Below the pieces are notes generated by a model. That model did no database searches. It was given only the letters and a program-made list of their open reading frames with translations, and was not told the origin of the DNA. The position numbers and the translations under genes are program-made. 49,510 bases of DNA from Pseudomonadota bacterium (GTDB lineage: Bacteria; Pseudomonadota; Gammaproteobacteria; Burkholderiales; Gallionellaceae): positions 1-49,510 of the forward strand of contig JAJXTH010000016.1 of assembly GCA_021783995.1 (NCBI GenBank), read 5' to 3'. How positions within the stretch are numbered: the first letter of the stretch is position 1; every line of letters begins with the position of its first letter. Positions 1 through 9,504 of this stretch are shown piece by piece.

Positions 1-267
1 CGCTGACGACGCGAGCCACGTCATGGTCAGCCTATTTGATCTTGCTCCGAATGGAGTTTACCCTGCCACGCCCGTTGCCGGGCGCGCGGTGCGCTCTTAC
101 CGCACCGGTTCGCCCTTGCCTGATCTGCTTGCACAGCCATCGGCGGTATGTTTTCTGTGGCACTGTTCATCACCTCGCGGTGTCCGGCCATTAACCGGCA
201 TTCTGCTCTGTGGAGCCCGGACTTTCCTCCCCGCAATTGCTTGCGCGGCGACTGCCTGGCCAGCTTC
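1..267 (-). ncRNA. rnpB: RNase P RNA, type A (5' part, truncated by window edge)
   Basis: This is the catalytic RNA of ribonuclease P, which removes the 5' leader from pre-tRNAs. Read on the minus strand, the 5' end GAAGCTGGCCAGGCAGTCGC lies at 267-248. The near-universal GGAAAGTCCGGGCTCC block follows at about 236-221. The GTGCGGTAAGAGCGCACCG hairpin lies at about 111-92. The CGGTAAACTCCATTCGGAGC and ATCAAATAGG blocks lie between 66 and 31. All occur in the order of the Escherichia coli RNA. The 3' part, about 80-100 nt, falls outside the window. The 5' end is set by homology and could be a few bases off. No protein in this stretch is credible. Confidence 0.96.
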
Positions 268-304
268 GATGCTGAGTTTACCAACGCTGTGCGATTGCTG
301 CAAA

Positions 305-2938
305 TCAGCCTCTCCCATTGAAAAGGGCTTCGAATTTTTCGACAGGCAAAGGCTCCCCGAAAAGAAATCCCTGATAGGCATGGCAGCTGCGCGTATCCAG
401 CAGCTTGCGCTGCGCCTCTGTCTCCACTCCTTCTGCAATCACTTCCAGCTTCAAAGCATCGGTCATCGCAATGATGGTCTGCACGATGGCCGCATCGTTG
501 GGCGCAGTCGCGATATCGCGAATGAAGGACTGGTCTATCTTGACCTGATTCAACGGCAGTCTCTTCAGGTATTGCAGCGAGGAATAGCCAGTGCCGAAAT
601 CGTCTAGGGACAGCTGCACGCCTATTTCCTTCAGCGCATTCATCGTGGCAACCGCCGAGTTCTCAAGCAGCATGCTCTCGGTCAATTCGAGCTTGAGCCG
701 TGAAGGCTCGAGCGCATACTTCGCGATCAGCGCTTTCAGTTCATTGACAAAGTCCGGCTGACGGAATTGCCTCGCGCTGATGTTGACCGCCATGACAAGT
801 TTCCCCATCGCCTCGTCATCCGTCCAGTCGGCAAGCCTTGCGCAGGCCTCATCGAGCACCCAACGTCCTATCGGCAATATCAGACCGGACTCTTCCGCGA
901 GCGAAATGAATTCCGCCGGGATGACCATGCCGCGCACAGGATGGTGCCAGCGTATCAGCGCCTCCGCCCCGATGGGAAAGCCCTTGCGATCCACCTGTAC
1001 CTGGTAATACAGTTCGAACTGTCCGTTCTCCAGCGCCGCGCGCAACTGCTCCTCCATCGCGACGCGCGCGTTGATCACTTCCTGCATCTTATGATCGAAG
1101 AAGCGCAGAGCGTTGCCCCCCGCTTTTTTCGCCTGATACATCGCGATGTCAGCCTGTTTCAGAAGCTCCTCCGCATCCTGTGTCTCTCCGGAGAACAGGG
1201 TCGCGCCCAGGCTGCCCGAACTGCGAAACACCTGCGACTCCAACTGGTAAGGCTCGCCCAATGCTGCGAGTATTTTTCCGCCTATGGCGTCCACCTGTTC
1301 TGCCGCAACGATTTCCTGCACACTCAGATTCTCCAGCATCACCACGAACTCATCCCCGCCCAGACGCGCGATCGTATCGCCTTCGCGAACCGATGAGACC
1401 AGACGCCCTGCAACCTGCTGCAGCAGCAAATCACCCATCACATGCCCCAGCGTGTCGTTGAGCGTCTTGAAGTTGTCGAGGTCTATGAACAGCAGAGCGC
1501 CCCTGCTTTCGCTTCGATCGCTGAAAGCCAGCGCATGCCTGAGCCTGTCAAGGAGCAACTGACGGTTGGGCAGATGGGTCAGTGCATCGTGAAAGGCAAG
1601 CTTTCTGATGGTCTCTTCCGCTTCCTTGCGCTGCGAGATGTCGTGGCTCGATGCAAAAAGATAACGCCTCCCCGCGATCTCAGCACCCGTCGTGCTGATC
1701 TCGACGTCGAACAGCGTTCCGTCGCGGCGGCGATGGCGTGACTCGAAGATGGCTGAATTGACATGCACCAGCGCCTTGAAGCGCACCATCAGTTCTTCCT
1801 TTGACCACTGCGCATCCCAGTCAGCCACGTTCATTCTACCCACCTCTTCGGGCGAATATCCCAGCATCTGGCAGAAGGTGTCGTTGGCCTCCACAATGTT
1901 GCCATCCACGTCCATGATGTGCACGCCCTCGATCGTCGAGCTCATCAGCACCTTCTGGCGCAGCAGCAGCACTTCGTTCTTTCTTTCCATCTCCTTGCGT
2001 TCGGTGATATCGATGTGCGCGCATGCATAATGGCTGATCCGCCCTTCATCTCCCCTGATCGCAGAAATGCTGAGCCACTTTTCCCGGACTTCTCCATCCT
2101 TGTGCGCAACCCACAATTCTCCCTGCCATGCGCCATCATGCTTTATGCTATTGAGTATCTCCCTGTAGAACTCCCCATCGTGGCGCTCGCACTGCAATAT
2201 CCGGCATGTCCTGCCCACCACATCATCGCGGCCGTATCCCGTATCTTTCATGAATGCCCCGTTGACACTCAGGATCACGCCTTCCCCATCGAGGATCATG
2301 AGGCTCTGCTGCAATTCGAAAGACATGGCAGCCAGGCGCAGGTCTGCCTCTTTGGCACGCCTTTCCTCCCCCATGGAATAGGACAACAGAAGATAAAGCC
2401 CCGCCGATCCGCATCCCATGTTCAGAAGGTAGAATATCCTTCTAGCAAGATCGGGCAGCGGCGTCACGCTTGCCGAGACATCATCGTCTATCAGTACCGA
2501 GATGAGGATCAGCATGGCATACATCAGGAACCACTTGAACGCTTCGCGCTTCCCTAAAAACATCATCGCGGCGATGGGCGAGAAGATCGCCCATATCATC
2601 ACCATGCTGCCTTGGGAAAATCCACCCAGCGACCACATCAGGAAGAAAGGCAGCAAAAGGACCAGAATCAGCTGGCTGTGATGGATGAAGCGGATGTCAC
2701 GGGTCTTGAAGAATCTGGACAGGCTTACTGCCGAGATCAACGCATAGAACATCGGGATGGCGCCTGAAAGCCAGTGGCCAAGCGAAAAATAGATCGTGCC
2801 CCAGATCAGCGCGAGCGGCGCGATGATCAAGGGAACCAGGATCATCACGGTTTTTTCGAGACGCAGTTCTGCATTATCCGTTGGAAGCAGCCCTGCACCG
2901 AGTATACTGCCCAGCCAATCCCTTGCCAAAAGCGTCAT
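305..2938 (-). CDS. Membrane-anchored PAS-PAS-GGDEF-EAL cyclic di-GMP enzyme
   Basis: This 877-residue protein probably makes and/or degrades the second messenger cyclic di-GMP at the inner membrane. Residues about 30-190 hold five or six hydrophobic segments. Two PAS domains follow, at about 205-315 and 328-440. The diguanylate cyclase domain has an intact GGDEF at 527-531 and a product-inhibition site RxxD at 518-521, five residues upstream. The phosphodiesterase domain keeps EAL at 659-661, ELTES near 751, DDFGTGYSS near 779 and EGVE near 836, so both activities look possible. The net direction cannot be read from sequence. It lies 39 bp behind ppx on the same strand and is probably the last gene of a phoU-ppx transcript. 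The PAS ligand is unknown. Confidence 0.93.
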   Translation of the reverse strand: MTLLARDWLGSILGAGLLPTDNAELRLEKTVMILVPLIIAPLALIWGTIYFSLGHWLSGAIPMFYALISAVSLSRFFKTRDIRFIHHSQLILVLLLPFFLMWSLGGFSQGSMVMIWAIFSPIAAMMFLGKREAFKWFLMYAMLILISVLIDDDVSASVTPLPDLARRIFYLLNMGCGSAGLYLLLSYSMGEERRAKEADLRLAAMSFELQQSLMILDGEGVILSVNGAFMKDTGYGRDDVVGRTCRILQCERHDGEFYREILNSIKHDGAWQGELWVAHKDGEVREKWLSISAIRGDEGRISHYACAHIDITERKEMERKNEVLLLRQKVLMSSTIEGVHIMDVDGNIVEANDTFCQMLGYSPEEVGRMNVADWDAQWSKEELMVRFKALVHVNSAIFESRHRRRDGTLFDVEISTTGAEIAGRRYLFASSHDISQRKEAEETIRKLAFHDALTHLPNRQLLLDRLRHALAFSDRSESRGALLFIDLDNFKTLNDTLGHVMGDLLLQQVAGRLVSSVREGDTIARLGGDEFVVMLENLSVQEIVAAEQVDAIGGKILAALGEPYQLESQVFRSSGSLGATLFSGETQDAEELLKQADIAMYQAKKAGGNALRFFDHKMQEVINARVAMEEQLRAALENGQFELYYQVQVDRKGFPIGAEALIRWHHPVRGMVIPAEFISLAEESGLILPIGRWVLDEACARLADWTDDEAMGKLVMAVNISARQFRQPDFVNELKALIAKYALEPSRLKLELTESMLLENSAVATMNALKEIGVQLSLDDFGTGYSSLQYLKRLPLNQVKIDQSFIRDIATAPNDAAIVQTIIAMTDALKLEVIAEGVETEAQRKLLDTRSCHAYQGFLFGEPLPVEKFEALFNGRG

Positions 2939-2977
2939 TTTCAGAGCCCTGAGGCCGCCGTCCGGCGCCGAAAGCGG

Positions 2978-4453
2978 TTATTTTCCGATGATCTGTATCG
3001 CCACTCCCAACACTTTCCACTGTTTTACTTCTTCCTGCAAGGCCGTTTCAGTCAGCGGGTTCCGGTTTAGCCAGTCCGATTCGATTGAAAGAAAGTACTT
3101 GGTTCCCGTGAAACTGGCCTTCATCTTGGGCAGAAGCACATCGCTGCGATTCCTGTAGAAAATGACGGCAAGGCGCAGGCTCAGCGCCAGAAGGCAGTCT
3201 TCGCTGGCAACTAGCAAGCCCAGCAGCTTCTTCAGATTGCCGCGGTGCGAGAGCGCGAGCAGGCTCAAACGCGCCTGCTCCTTCTTCGAAAAGCCCGGCA
3301 TGTCGGCGTTAGCCAGGATGTATGCCGTGTGTTTGTGATAGCCGCTATGCGCGACACGAATGCCGATGCTGTGCAGGCTGGCAACCCAGCCCAGGATCTG
3401 CAGCGCGGCCTCGTGATTGCCCGTACCAAAGAACTGGCATGCAAGATCATGCGAGAGATTTTTGACTCTCTCCGCCTGTTTCACATCGACGTGATAGCGG
3501 CGCATGTAATTCTGCACCGTCACATCGCGCATGTCGTTGTTGTGAAAGCGGCCCCAAAGATCGTACAGCACGCCTTCGCGCAGCGCGCTTGATCCCAGTT
3601 GCATCTGCGCGATTTCCAGTTCCTCGAACGCCGCATACATGATCGCAAAGCCGCCCGCCAGGATGGGCATCCGATCCGGTCTCAAGCCCAGCATCGACAG
3701 CTTCTGCACATCGCCCGTCCTGATCAGATGCGTGCGCAGCAGGTCGAGTCCATCGCGCGTGATGCCGCCCTCGCTGTAGCCGTTCAATTCCAGTATCTCG
3801 CATATCGCCTTGGCAGTCCCCGAAGAGCCTATCGCCTTTTTCCACTGTCCCTTGTAGTCGGCGACGATGCTCTGCAGTTCGTTGCGCGCTGCAAGCTCAG
3901 CGCGTGCCATGTTGTGCTTGGTGATCCTGCCTTCCGGGAAGAAGCGCTTGCTGAAGCTCACGCATCCCATGTAAAGACTCTCGAGCCTGATGGGCTCGTA
4001 CCCTCGCCCGATGATGAATTCCGTCGAACCACCACCGATGTCCATCACCAGCATCTGCTCGTCCGATTTCGGCATGCCATGGGCAACACCCAGATATATC
4101 AGCCGTGCCTCTTCCCGTCCTGCGATCACCTCGATCGGGAAACCCAGCGCCTTTTCCGCTTCCGCGATGAATCCGGAAGAATTCTTTGCCACGCGCAACG
4201 AATTGGTGCCGACCGCGCGCACCGCCTCGGGCGGCAGATCGCGCAATCTCTCTGCAAAGCGGGATAGTGCCGAGAGCGCGCGTGTTTGCGCATCCGTGTC
4301 GAGATGATTGTCTTCGGTCAGCCCCGCAGCGAGACGAACCGGTTCGCGCAGCCCGTCCAGCATGTAGAGTTGCTCGCCTTCAACCTTCGCCACCTGCAAC
4401 CTGAAACTGTTGGATCCCAGATCGACTGCGGCCAGAAAAGGCTGCTGCTCCAT
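2978..4453 (-). CDS. ppx: Exopolyphosphatase / guanosine pentaphosphatase (Ppx/GppA family)
   Basis: This cytosolic 491-residue enzyme releases orthophosphate from the ends of polyphosphate chains. Family members can also hydrolyse pppGpp. The ASKHA-fold motifs are clear: DLGSNSFRL at 11-19, GREEARLIY near 112-120 with the catalytic glutamate region, and DIGGGSTEF at 138-146. A C-terminal HD-like helical region follows. Its length fits Ppx or GppA (about 490-515). The start codon overlaps the phoU stop as TAATG, which suggests translational coupling. Pairing with phoU points to phosphate storage and turnover; no polyphosphate kinase or pst genes are in the window. Ppx versus GppA cannot be settled from sequence alone, but the phoU link favours Ppx. 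Confidence 0.94.
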   Translation of the reverse strand: MEQQPFLAAVDLGSNSFRLQVAKVEGEQLYMLDGLREPVRLAAGLTEDNHLDTDAQTRALSALSRFAERLRDLPPEAVRAVGTNSLRVAKNSSGFIAEAEKALGFPIEVIAGREEARLIYLGVAHGMPKSDEQMLVMDIGGGSTEFIIGRGYEPIRLESLYMGCVSFSKRFFPEGRITKHNMARAELAARNELQSIVADYKGQWKKAIGSSGTAKAICEILELNGYSEGGITRDGLDLLRTHLIRTGDVQKLSMLGLRPDRMPILAGGFAIMYAAFEELEIAQMQLGSSALREGVLYDLWGRFHNNDMRDVTVQNYMRRYHVDVKQAERVKNLSHDLACQFFGTGNHEAALQILGWVASLHSIGIRVAHSGYHKHTAYILANADMPGFSKKEQARLSLLALSHRGNLKKLLGLLVASEDCLLALSLRLAVIFYRNRSDVLLPKMKASFTGTKYFLSIESDWLNRNPLTETALQEEVKQWKVLGVAIQIIGK

Positions 4454-5160
4454 TATTGACGGATTTCCCGCTCGATTTCTTCGAGAGAGACGTGGCGCAC
4501 ATCCCGCCCTTTTACCATGTAGATCACATATTCGGAGATGTTCTTAGCATGGTCGCCGATGCGTTCAATCGCCTTTGCGACGAACAGTATCTCCAATGCA
4601 GTCGTGATCGTGCGCGGATCCTCCATCATGAAAGTGATCAGATAGCGCATGATGGCGCGGAATTCAGTGTCCACCTGATCGTCCTGACGCACCGTTTCGG
4701 CGGCCATCACGACATCCAGGCGGGCGAAAGCATCCAGGGATTTCCTGAGCATGTCGATCGCAAGCTCGGAGGCATGCTTGATTTCGTTGTAGCGGGGTAT
4801 GGCAAGGCCGTGCTTCTCGGAAAGCATCTTAGCCATGCGCGCGATCTTCTCCGCCTCATCGCCTATGCGCTCGAGATCGGTGATGGTCTTCACGACCATC
4901 ATCAAGAGGCGCAGATCGCTCGCCGTCGGCTGGCGCCGCGCGATCACCTGGCTGCATGCCTCGTCTATCTTGACTTCCATCGCGTTGACGCGATGGTCCT
5001 CGTCGATCACGCGGTTCATCAGCGCAATATCGCCCTCCACCAGGGAATTGATCGCGCTGTATATCTGGCTTTCCACCAAGCCACCCATCTGCAGCACATG
5101 GGCGCGTATCGCCTCGAGCTCGGCATCAAACTGCTTGGATGTATGTTCGCTGGTGATCAT
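4453..5160 (-). CDS. phoU: Phosphate signalling protein PhoU
   Basis: PhoU restrains the PhoR/PhoB phosphate-starvation response and modulates phosphate uptake. The 235-residue product is two three-helix PhoU repeats. Each carries a metal-site helix: LERIGDEAEKIA in the first half and IERIGDHAKNISEY in the second. The ATG at 5160 is chosen because GGAGG sits 6 nt upstream and the product has the family length. An in-frame ATG at 5220 would add 20 unconserved residues and overlap the promoter. The stop overlaps the ppx start. It is unusual in standing apart from pstSCAB and phoBR, none of which is in this window. A strong promoter with a palindrome lies directly upstream. Confidence 0.96.
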   Translation of the reverse strand: MITSEHTSKQFDAELEAIRAHVLQMGGLVESQIYSAINSLVEGDIALMNRVIDEDHRVNAMEVKIDEACSQVIARRQPTASDLRLLMMVVKTITDLERIGDEAEKIARMAKMLSEKHGLAIPRYNEIKHASELAIDMLRKSLDAFARLDVVMAAETVRQDDQVDTEFRAIMRYLITFMMEDPRTITTALEILFVAKAIERIGDHAKNISEYVIYMVKGRDVRHVSLEEIEREIRQ

Positions 5161-5186
5161 GGCTCCCTCCAATCCGGAAACAGTAT

Positions 5187-5220
5187 ATCCTATTATAGGA
5201 TTGTTAAGGGCATGTGACAA
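5187..5220 (-). promoter_or_regulatory. phoU promoter with 15-bp palindrome on the -10
   Basis: On the minus strand TTGTCA (5220-5215) and TATAAT (5197-5192) are separated by 17 bp, which is a near-consensus sigma-70 promoter. Transcription should start near 5185 and give a leader of about 25 nt. A perfect palindrome, ATCCTAT-T-ATAGGAT (5187-5201), covers the -10. A bound regulator would therefore block initiation. It is not the direct-repeat Pho box. The -35 abuts the rpiA stop codon. The promoter is seen in sequence; operator function is inference. Confidence 0.72.
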
Positions 5221-5880
5221 TCACGCTGTCATCGTTTTCACGCCTGAAGCCGTGCCAAGAAGCAGCACATCGGCTGGCCTTCTCGCAAAAAGTCCGTTGG
5301 TCACCACGCCCGCGATGTGGTCCAGCGTCGATTCGAGCTCGACCGGGTTCATGATCTGCAAGCCGCGCACATCCAGGATCAGATTGCCGTTGTCCGTGGT
5401 GAAACCCTCTCGCAGCGCGGGCTGGCCGCCCAGGGAAACCAGCTGTCTTGCAACATAACTGCGCGCCATCGGAATCACCTCGACAGGCAATGGGAATTTG
5501 CCCAGCACGTCCACCAGCTTGCTCTCGTCGCAAACGCAGATGAATTTCCTGCTTGCAGCAGCGACGATCTTTTCACGCGTCAATGCGCCACCACCACCCT
5601 TGACCATGTGCATGTGACGAGTGATCTCGTCTGCCCCGTCCACATACACCGGAAGATCGCCCGCATCGTTCAACGAAAGCACTTCGATGCCATGACCCTT
5701 GAGGCGCTTGGCCGAAGCCTCGGAGCTTGCCACCGCCCCGCGTATCCTGTGTTTTATCTTCGCCAGTTCGTCGATGAAGAAATTGGCGGTCGAACCCGTA
5801 CCGACTCCCACGATGCAGTCGGCCGGCACATATTCGATTGCTGCAGCGGCAACCGCGCGTTTCAAATCATCCTGATTCAT
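5221..5880 (-). CDS. rpiA: Ribose-5-phosphate isomerase A
   Basis: RpiA interconverts ribose 5-phosphate and ribulose 5-phosphate in the pentose phosphate pathway. It also serves the Calvin cycle where that is present. The 219-residue product matches the E. coli enzyme in length and numbering. GVGTGSTA is at 25-32, the active-site DGADE is at 81-85 (D81 and D84), K94 lies in the glycine-rich KGGGGAL loop, and E103 is the catalytic base. The ATG at 5880 gives the standard N-terminus [10 protein letters not shown]; upstream in-frame ATGs add unconserved residues. The Shine-Dalgarno is weak. It lies upstream of phoU on the same strand with a 60-bp gap that holds phoU's own promoter. Confidence 0.97.
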   Translation of the reverse strand: MNQDDLKRAVAAAAIEYVPADCIVGVGTGSTANFFIDELAKIKHRIRGAVASSEASAKRLKGHGIEVLSLNDAGDLPVYVDGADEITRHMHMVKGGGGALTREKIVAAASRKFICVCDESKLVDVLGKFPLPVEVIPMARSYVARQLVSLGGQPALREGFTTDNGNLILDVRGLQIMNPVELESTLDHIAGVVTNGLFARRPADVLLLGTASGVKTMTA

Positions 5881-5952
5881 ATTGTTCACTCTCGCCTTGA
5901 TTGATATTCGCATAATTATTGCAGGAATTGGCAACTTTAGGGAAAGTCGCCT

Positions 5953-5981
5953 GTCAACGCAAGCATTGCGTAGTGTAAGAT
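5953..5981 (+). promoter_or_regulatory. Possible pgm promoter enclosing a 15-bp palindrome
   Basis: A perfect inverted repeat, ACGCAA-GCA-TTGCGT (5957-5971), sits between rpiA and pgm. It lies between a weak -35-like TGTCAA (5953-5958) and a -10-like TAAGAT (5976-5981), 36 nt before the pgm start. The repeat is seen directly. Calling it an operator is inference, and the promoter hexamers are poor. Confidence 0.3.
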
Positions 5982-5983
5982 GA

Positions 5984-7657
<1,674 letters not shown>

Positions 7658-9013
7658 ATGACCGGCGCCATGCCAGCAAGCGAGCTGAGGCTGTCAGAGC
7701 TGATTGGCTCTCTTAGCCACGCGCTGGACATCACGGAAGGACAACCCGAGGGTCACTGCGTGCGCTGCTGCTGGATAGGCATGCATCTGGGCCGCAACAT
7801 CGGCCTTTCCGAACAGTCGCTGTGGGAACTCTACTACACCCTGCTGCTGAAGGATCTGGGATGCAGCAGCAATGCCGCGCGAATCTGCGAGCTTTACCTC
7901 ACGGACGATCTTTCCTTCAAGCGCGACTACAAATGGGTGGACGGCAGCCTGAAACAGGCGCTCAGATTCGTTATCGGCCATACCGGCCTGCACGCGAGCA
8001 TAGCCGAACGCTTGAAGAAACTGCTTCATGTGATGGGCCGCAGCGACGATCTTGCGCAGGAACTGATCCAGACACGTTGCCAGCGCGGCGCAGACATTGC
8101 AAGACAGTTGCGTTTCGGCGAACAGGTTGCAAACGGCATACACGGGCTCGACGAACACTGGGATGGCACCGGTCGTCCAGACGGACTGAAAGGCGAAGCC
8201 ATTCCACTTTATTCACGCATCGCCCTCATCTCACAGGTCGTGGATGTATTTCATACCGTGGGCGGCCCCGACGCTGCGCTGCGGGAAGCGAATAATCGCT
8301 CGGGTACATGGTTTGATCCGGATTTGGTCAACGCGCTGAGCAAGGCTGATGCAGTGTTCTGGCACATGCTGAAATCCGGCGATCTGCATCAGGCAGTATT
8401 GGGCCTGGAGCCAGGGCGCTATGCCGTGCCTCTCGATGAAGACTATCTCGACGAAATCGCTGCCGCCTTCGGTCAGATCGTCGATGCAAAGAGTCCCTAC
8501 ACGCAAGGCCACAGCGTGAGAGTCGCGCTGTATGCCGATCTAATCGCCGAGGAACTTGGCTTAGCCGAACCGCGCCGGCGCTGGTTGAGACGCGGTGCTC
8601 TGCTCCACGATGTGGGCAAGCTGGGCGTCAGCAACACGATACTCGACAAGCCTGGCAGGCTGGATGACGCAGAGTGGGACGCTGTCAAAAAGCATGCTGC
8701 CTATACCGGCTCGATACTCGGCAGGATAGACATATTCGACGAGCTTGCACGCGTTGCCAGCGCGCATCATGAAAGGCCGGACGGCACGGGTTACCCGCTT
8801 GGCCTCAAAGACCGCGAGATAGCGATGGAAACCCGCATCATCACCGTTGCCGACATCTTCGATGCGATCACCGCGGAACGCCCGTACCGAGGGGCGATTC
8901 CAACTGAAAAGGCGCTCGAGATGATGTCCGAGCAGCTCGACCTCGCGATCGACAGAGACTGCTTCCAGGCGTTGAAAAAGGTCGCCGAGCGTCTTGCTCA
9001 GGTTGGCGGGTGA
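7658..9013 (+). CDS. HD-GYP phosphodiesterase with degenerate N-terminal HD-GYP copy
   Basis: This protein is predicted to hydrolyse cyclic di-GMP in the cytosol. The C-terminal half (about 265-445) is a full HD-GYP domain: H285, HD at 317-318 with K321, H346, HH at 370-371, GTGYP at 376-380 and D399. The N-terminal half is a decayed copy. It has KD at 65-66 where HD is expected and DGTGRPDGLKGE at 169-180 in the GYP position, so it is probably structural or a sensor. There is no membrane segment. The ATG follows the pgm TGA directly, and an internal ATG at 7670 is an alternative start. The 3' end overlaps the convergent hemY end by 16 bp. It is the second cyclic di-GMP enzyme in the window. 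Confidence 0.9.
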   Translation: MTGAMPASELRLSELIGSLSHALDITEGQPEGHCVRCCWIGMHLGRNIGLSEQSLWELYYTLLLKDLGCSSNAARICELYLTDDLSFKRDYKWVDGSLKQALRFVIGHTGLHASIAERLKKLLHVMGRSDDLAQELIQTRCQRGADIARQLRFGEQVANGIHGLDEHWDGTGRPDGLKGEAIPLYSRIALISQVVDVFHTVGGPDAALREANNRSGTWFDPDLVNALSKADAVFWHMLKSGDLHQAVLGLEPGRYAVPLDEDYLDEIAAAFGQIVDAKSPYTQGHSVRVALYADLIAEELGLAEPRRRWLRRGALLHDVGKLGVSNTILDKPGRLDDAEWDAVKKHAAYTGSILGRIDIFDELARVASAHHERPDGTGYPLGLKDREIAMETRIITVADIFDAITAERPYRGAIPTEKALEMMSEQLDLAIDRDCFQALKKVAERLAQVGG

Positions 9014-9504
9014 AAGAATCTGGACCGGGTGTCGGCAAGCAGGCGCATCGTGGACTCCCCCTGGAATTTCTGCCCTGCCTGATCCATGTAGCCGTCCCTT
9101 CTTTCCGCTGCCCCCTGCTCGTGCGCTGCGCGCGCCGCGATGATGGGATAGATCACGGAAGACTCGCCGTGCCTGATCGCCCGCACGGCAGCCTTCTCGG
9201 CTTCCTGGTAGCGCCCCTCGAAGTAGGCTCTCAGCGTCACATCCAGCAGCTTGCGGGAATTGCTCTGTGCGCGTTCCAGCCGCATTCTCTTCACCAGCGC
9301 AGGCAGCCTCGTGGTGTCTGACAGGAGCTGCATCAGCCAGTGCCCCAGCACCAGAATCAGAATGAACAGGACCACGAAAAGCTTCAGCGACATCTCGATG
9401 CGGTAGGGCGGATACACCACCAGCACGTAGGCCGTATTCTGCAGCAGCGTGGAGAGCGCAACCGCCAGAGCAAAGATCACCAGAAGGGAGATCAGATGTT
9501 TCAT
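8998..9504 (-). CDS. hemY: HemY N-terminal domain protein (truncated)
   Basis: HemY is an inner-membrane protein of the hem operon, of poorly defined role in haem synthesis. This 168-residue product has two hydrophobic segments (about 4-22 and 40-62) and the HemY N-terminal domain, including the ARAAHEQGAAERRD helix. It stops at SRFFHPPT, whereas the usual protein has about 400 residues with a TPR-like tail. No continuation exists on this strand because the complete HD-GYP gene occupies the space, so the tail was lost rather than frameshifted. The start overlaps the hemX stop as ATGA. The N-terminus is intact and its reading frame is open, so a short functional membrane protein is possible. 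Confidence 0.85.
   Translation of the reverse strand: MKHLISLLVIFALAVALSTLLQNTAYVLVVYPPYRIEMSLKLFVVLFILILVLGHWLMQLLSDTTRLPALVKRMRLERAQSNSRKLLDVTLRAYFEGRYQEAEKAAVRAIRHGESSVIYPIIAARAAHEQGAAERRDGYMDQAGQKFQGESTMRLLADTRSRFFHPPT

Noticed and set aside
23-607. A 194-residue plus-strand reading frame at the left edge
   Set aside because: It lies across the RNase P RNA and the end of the GGDEF-EAL gene on the other strand, has no domain, and mixes two unrelated regions.
5948-5953. Minus-strand TTGACA in the rpiA-pgm gap as the rpiA -35
   Set aside because: No acceptable -10 occurs 16-18 bp downstream, so the match alone does not define a promoter.
8998-9504. Frameshift as the cause of short HemY
   Set aside because: The other minus-strand frames beyond the stop do not continue HemY sequence; the region encodes the HD-GYP C-terminus on the plus strand.
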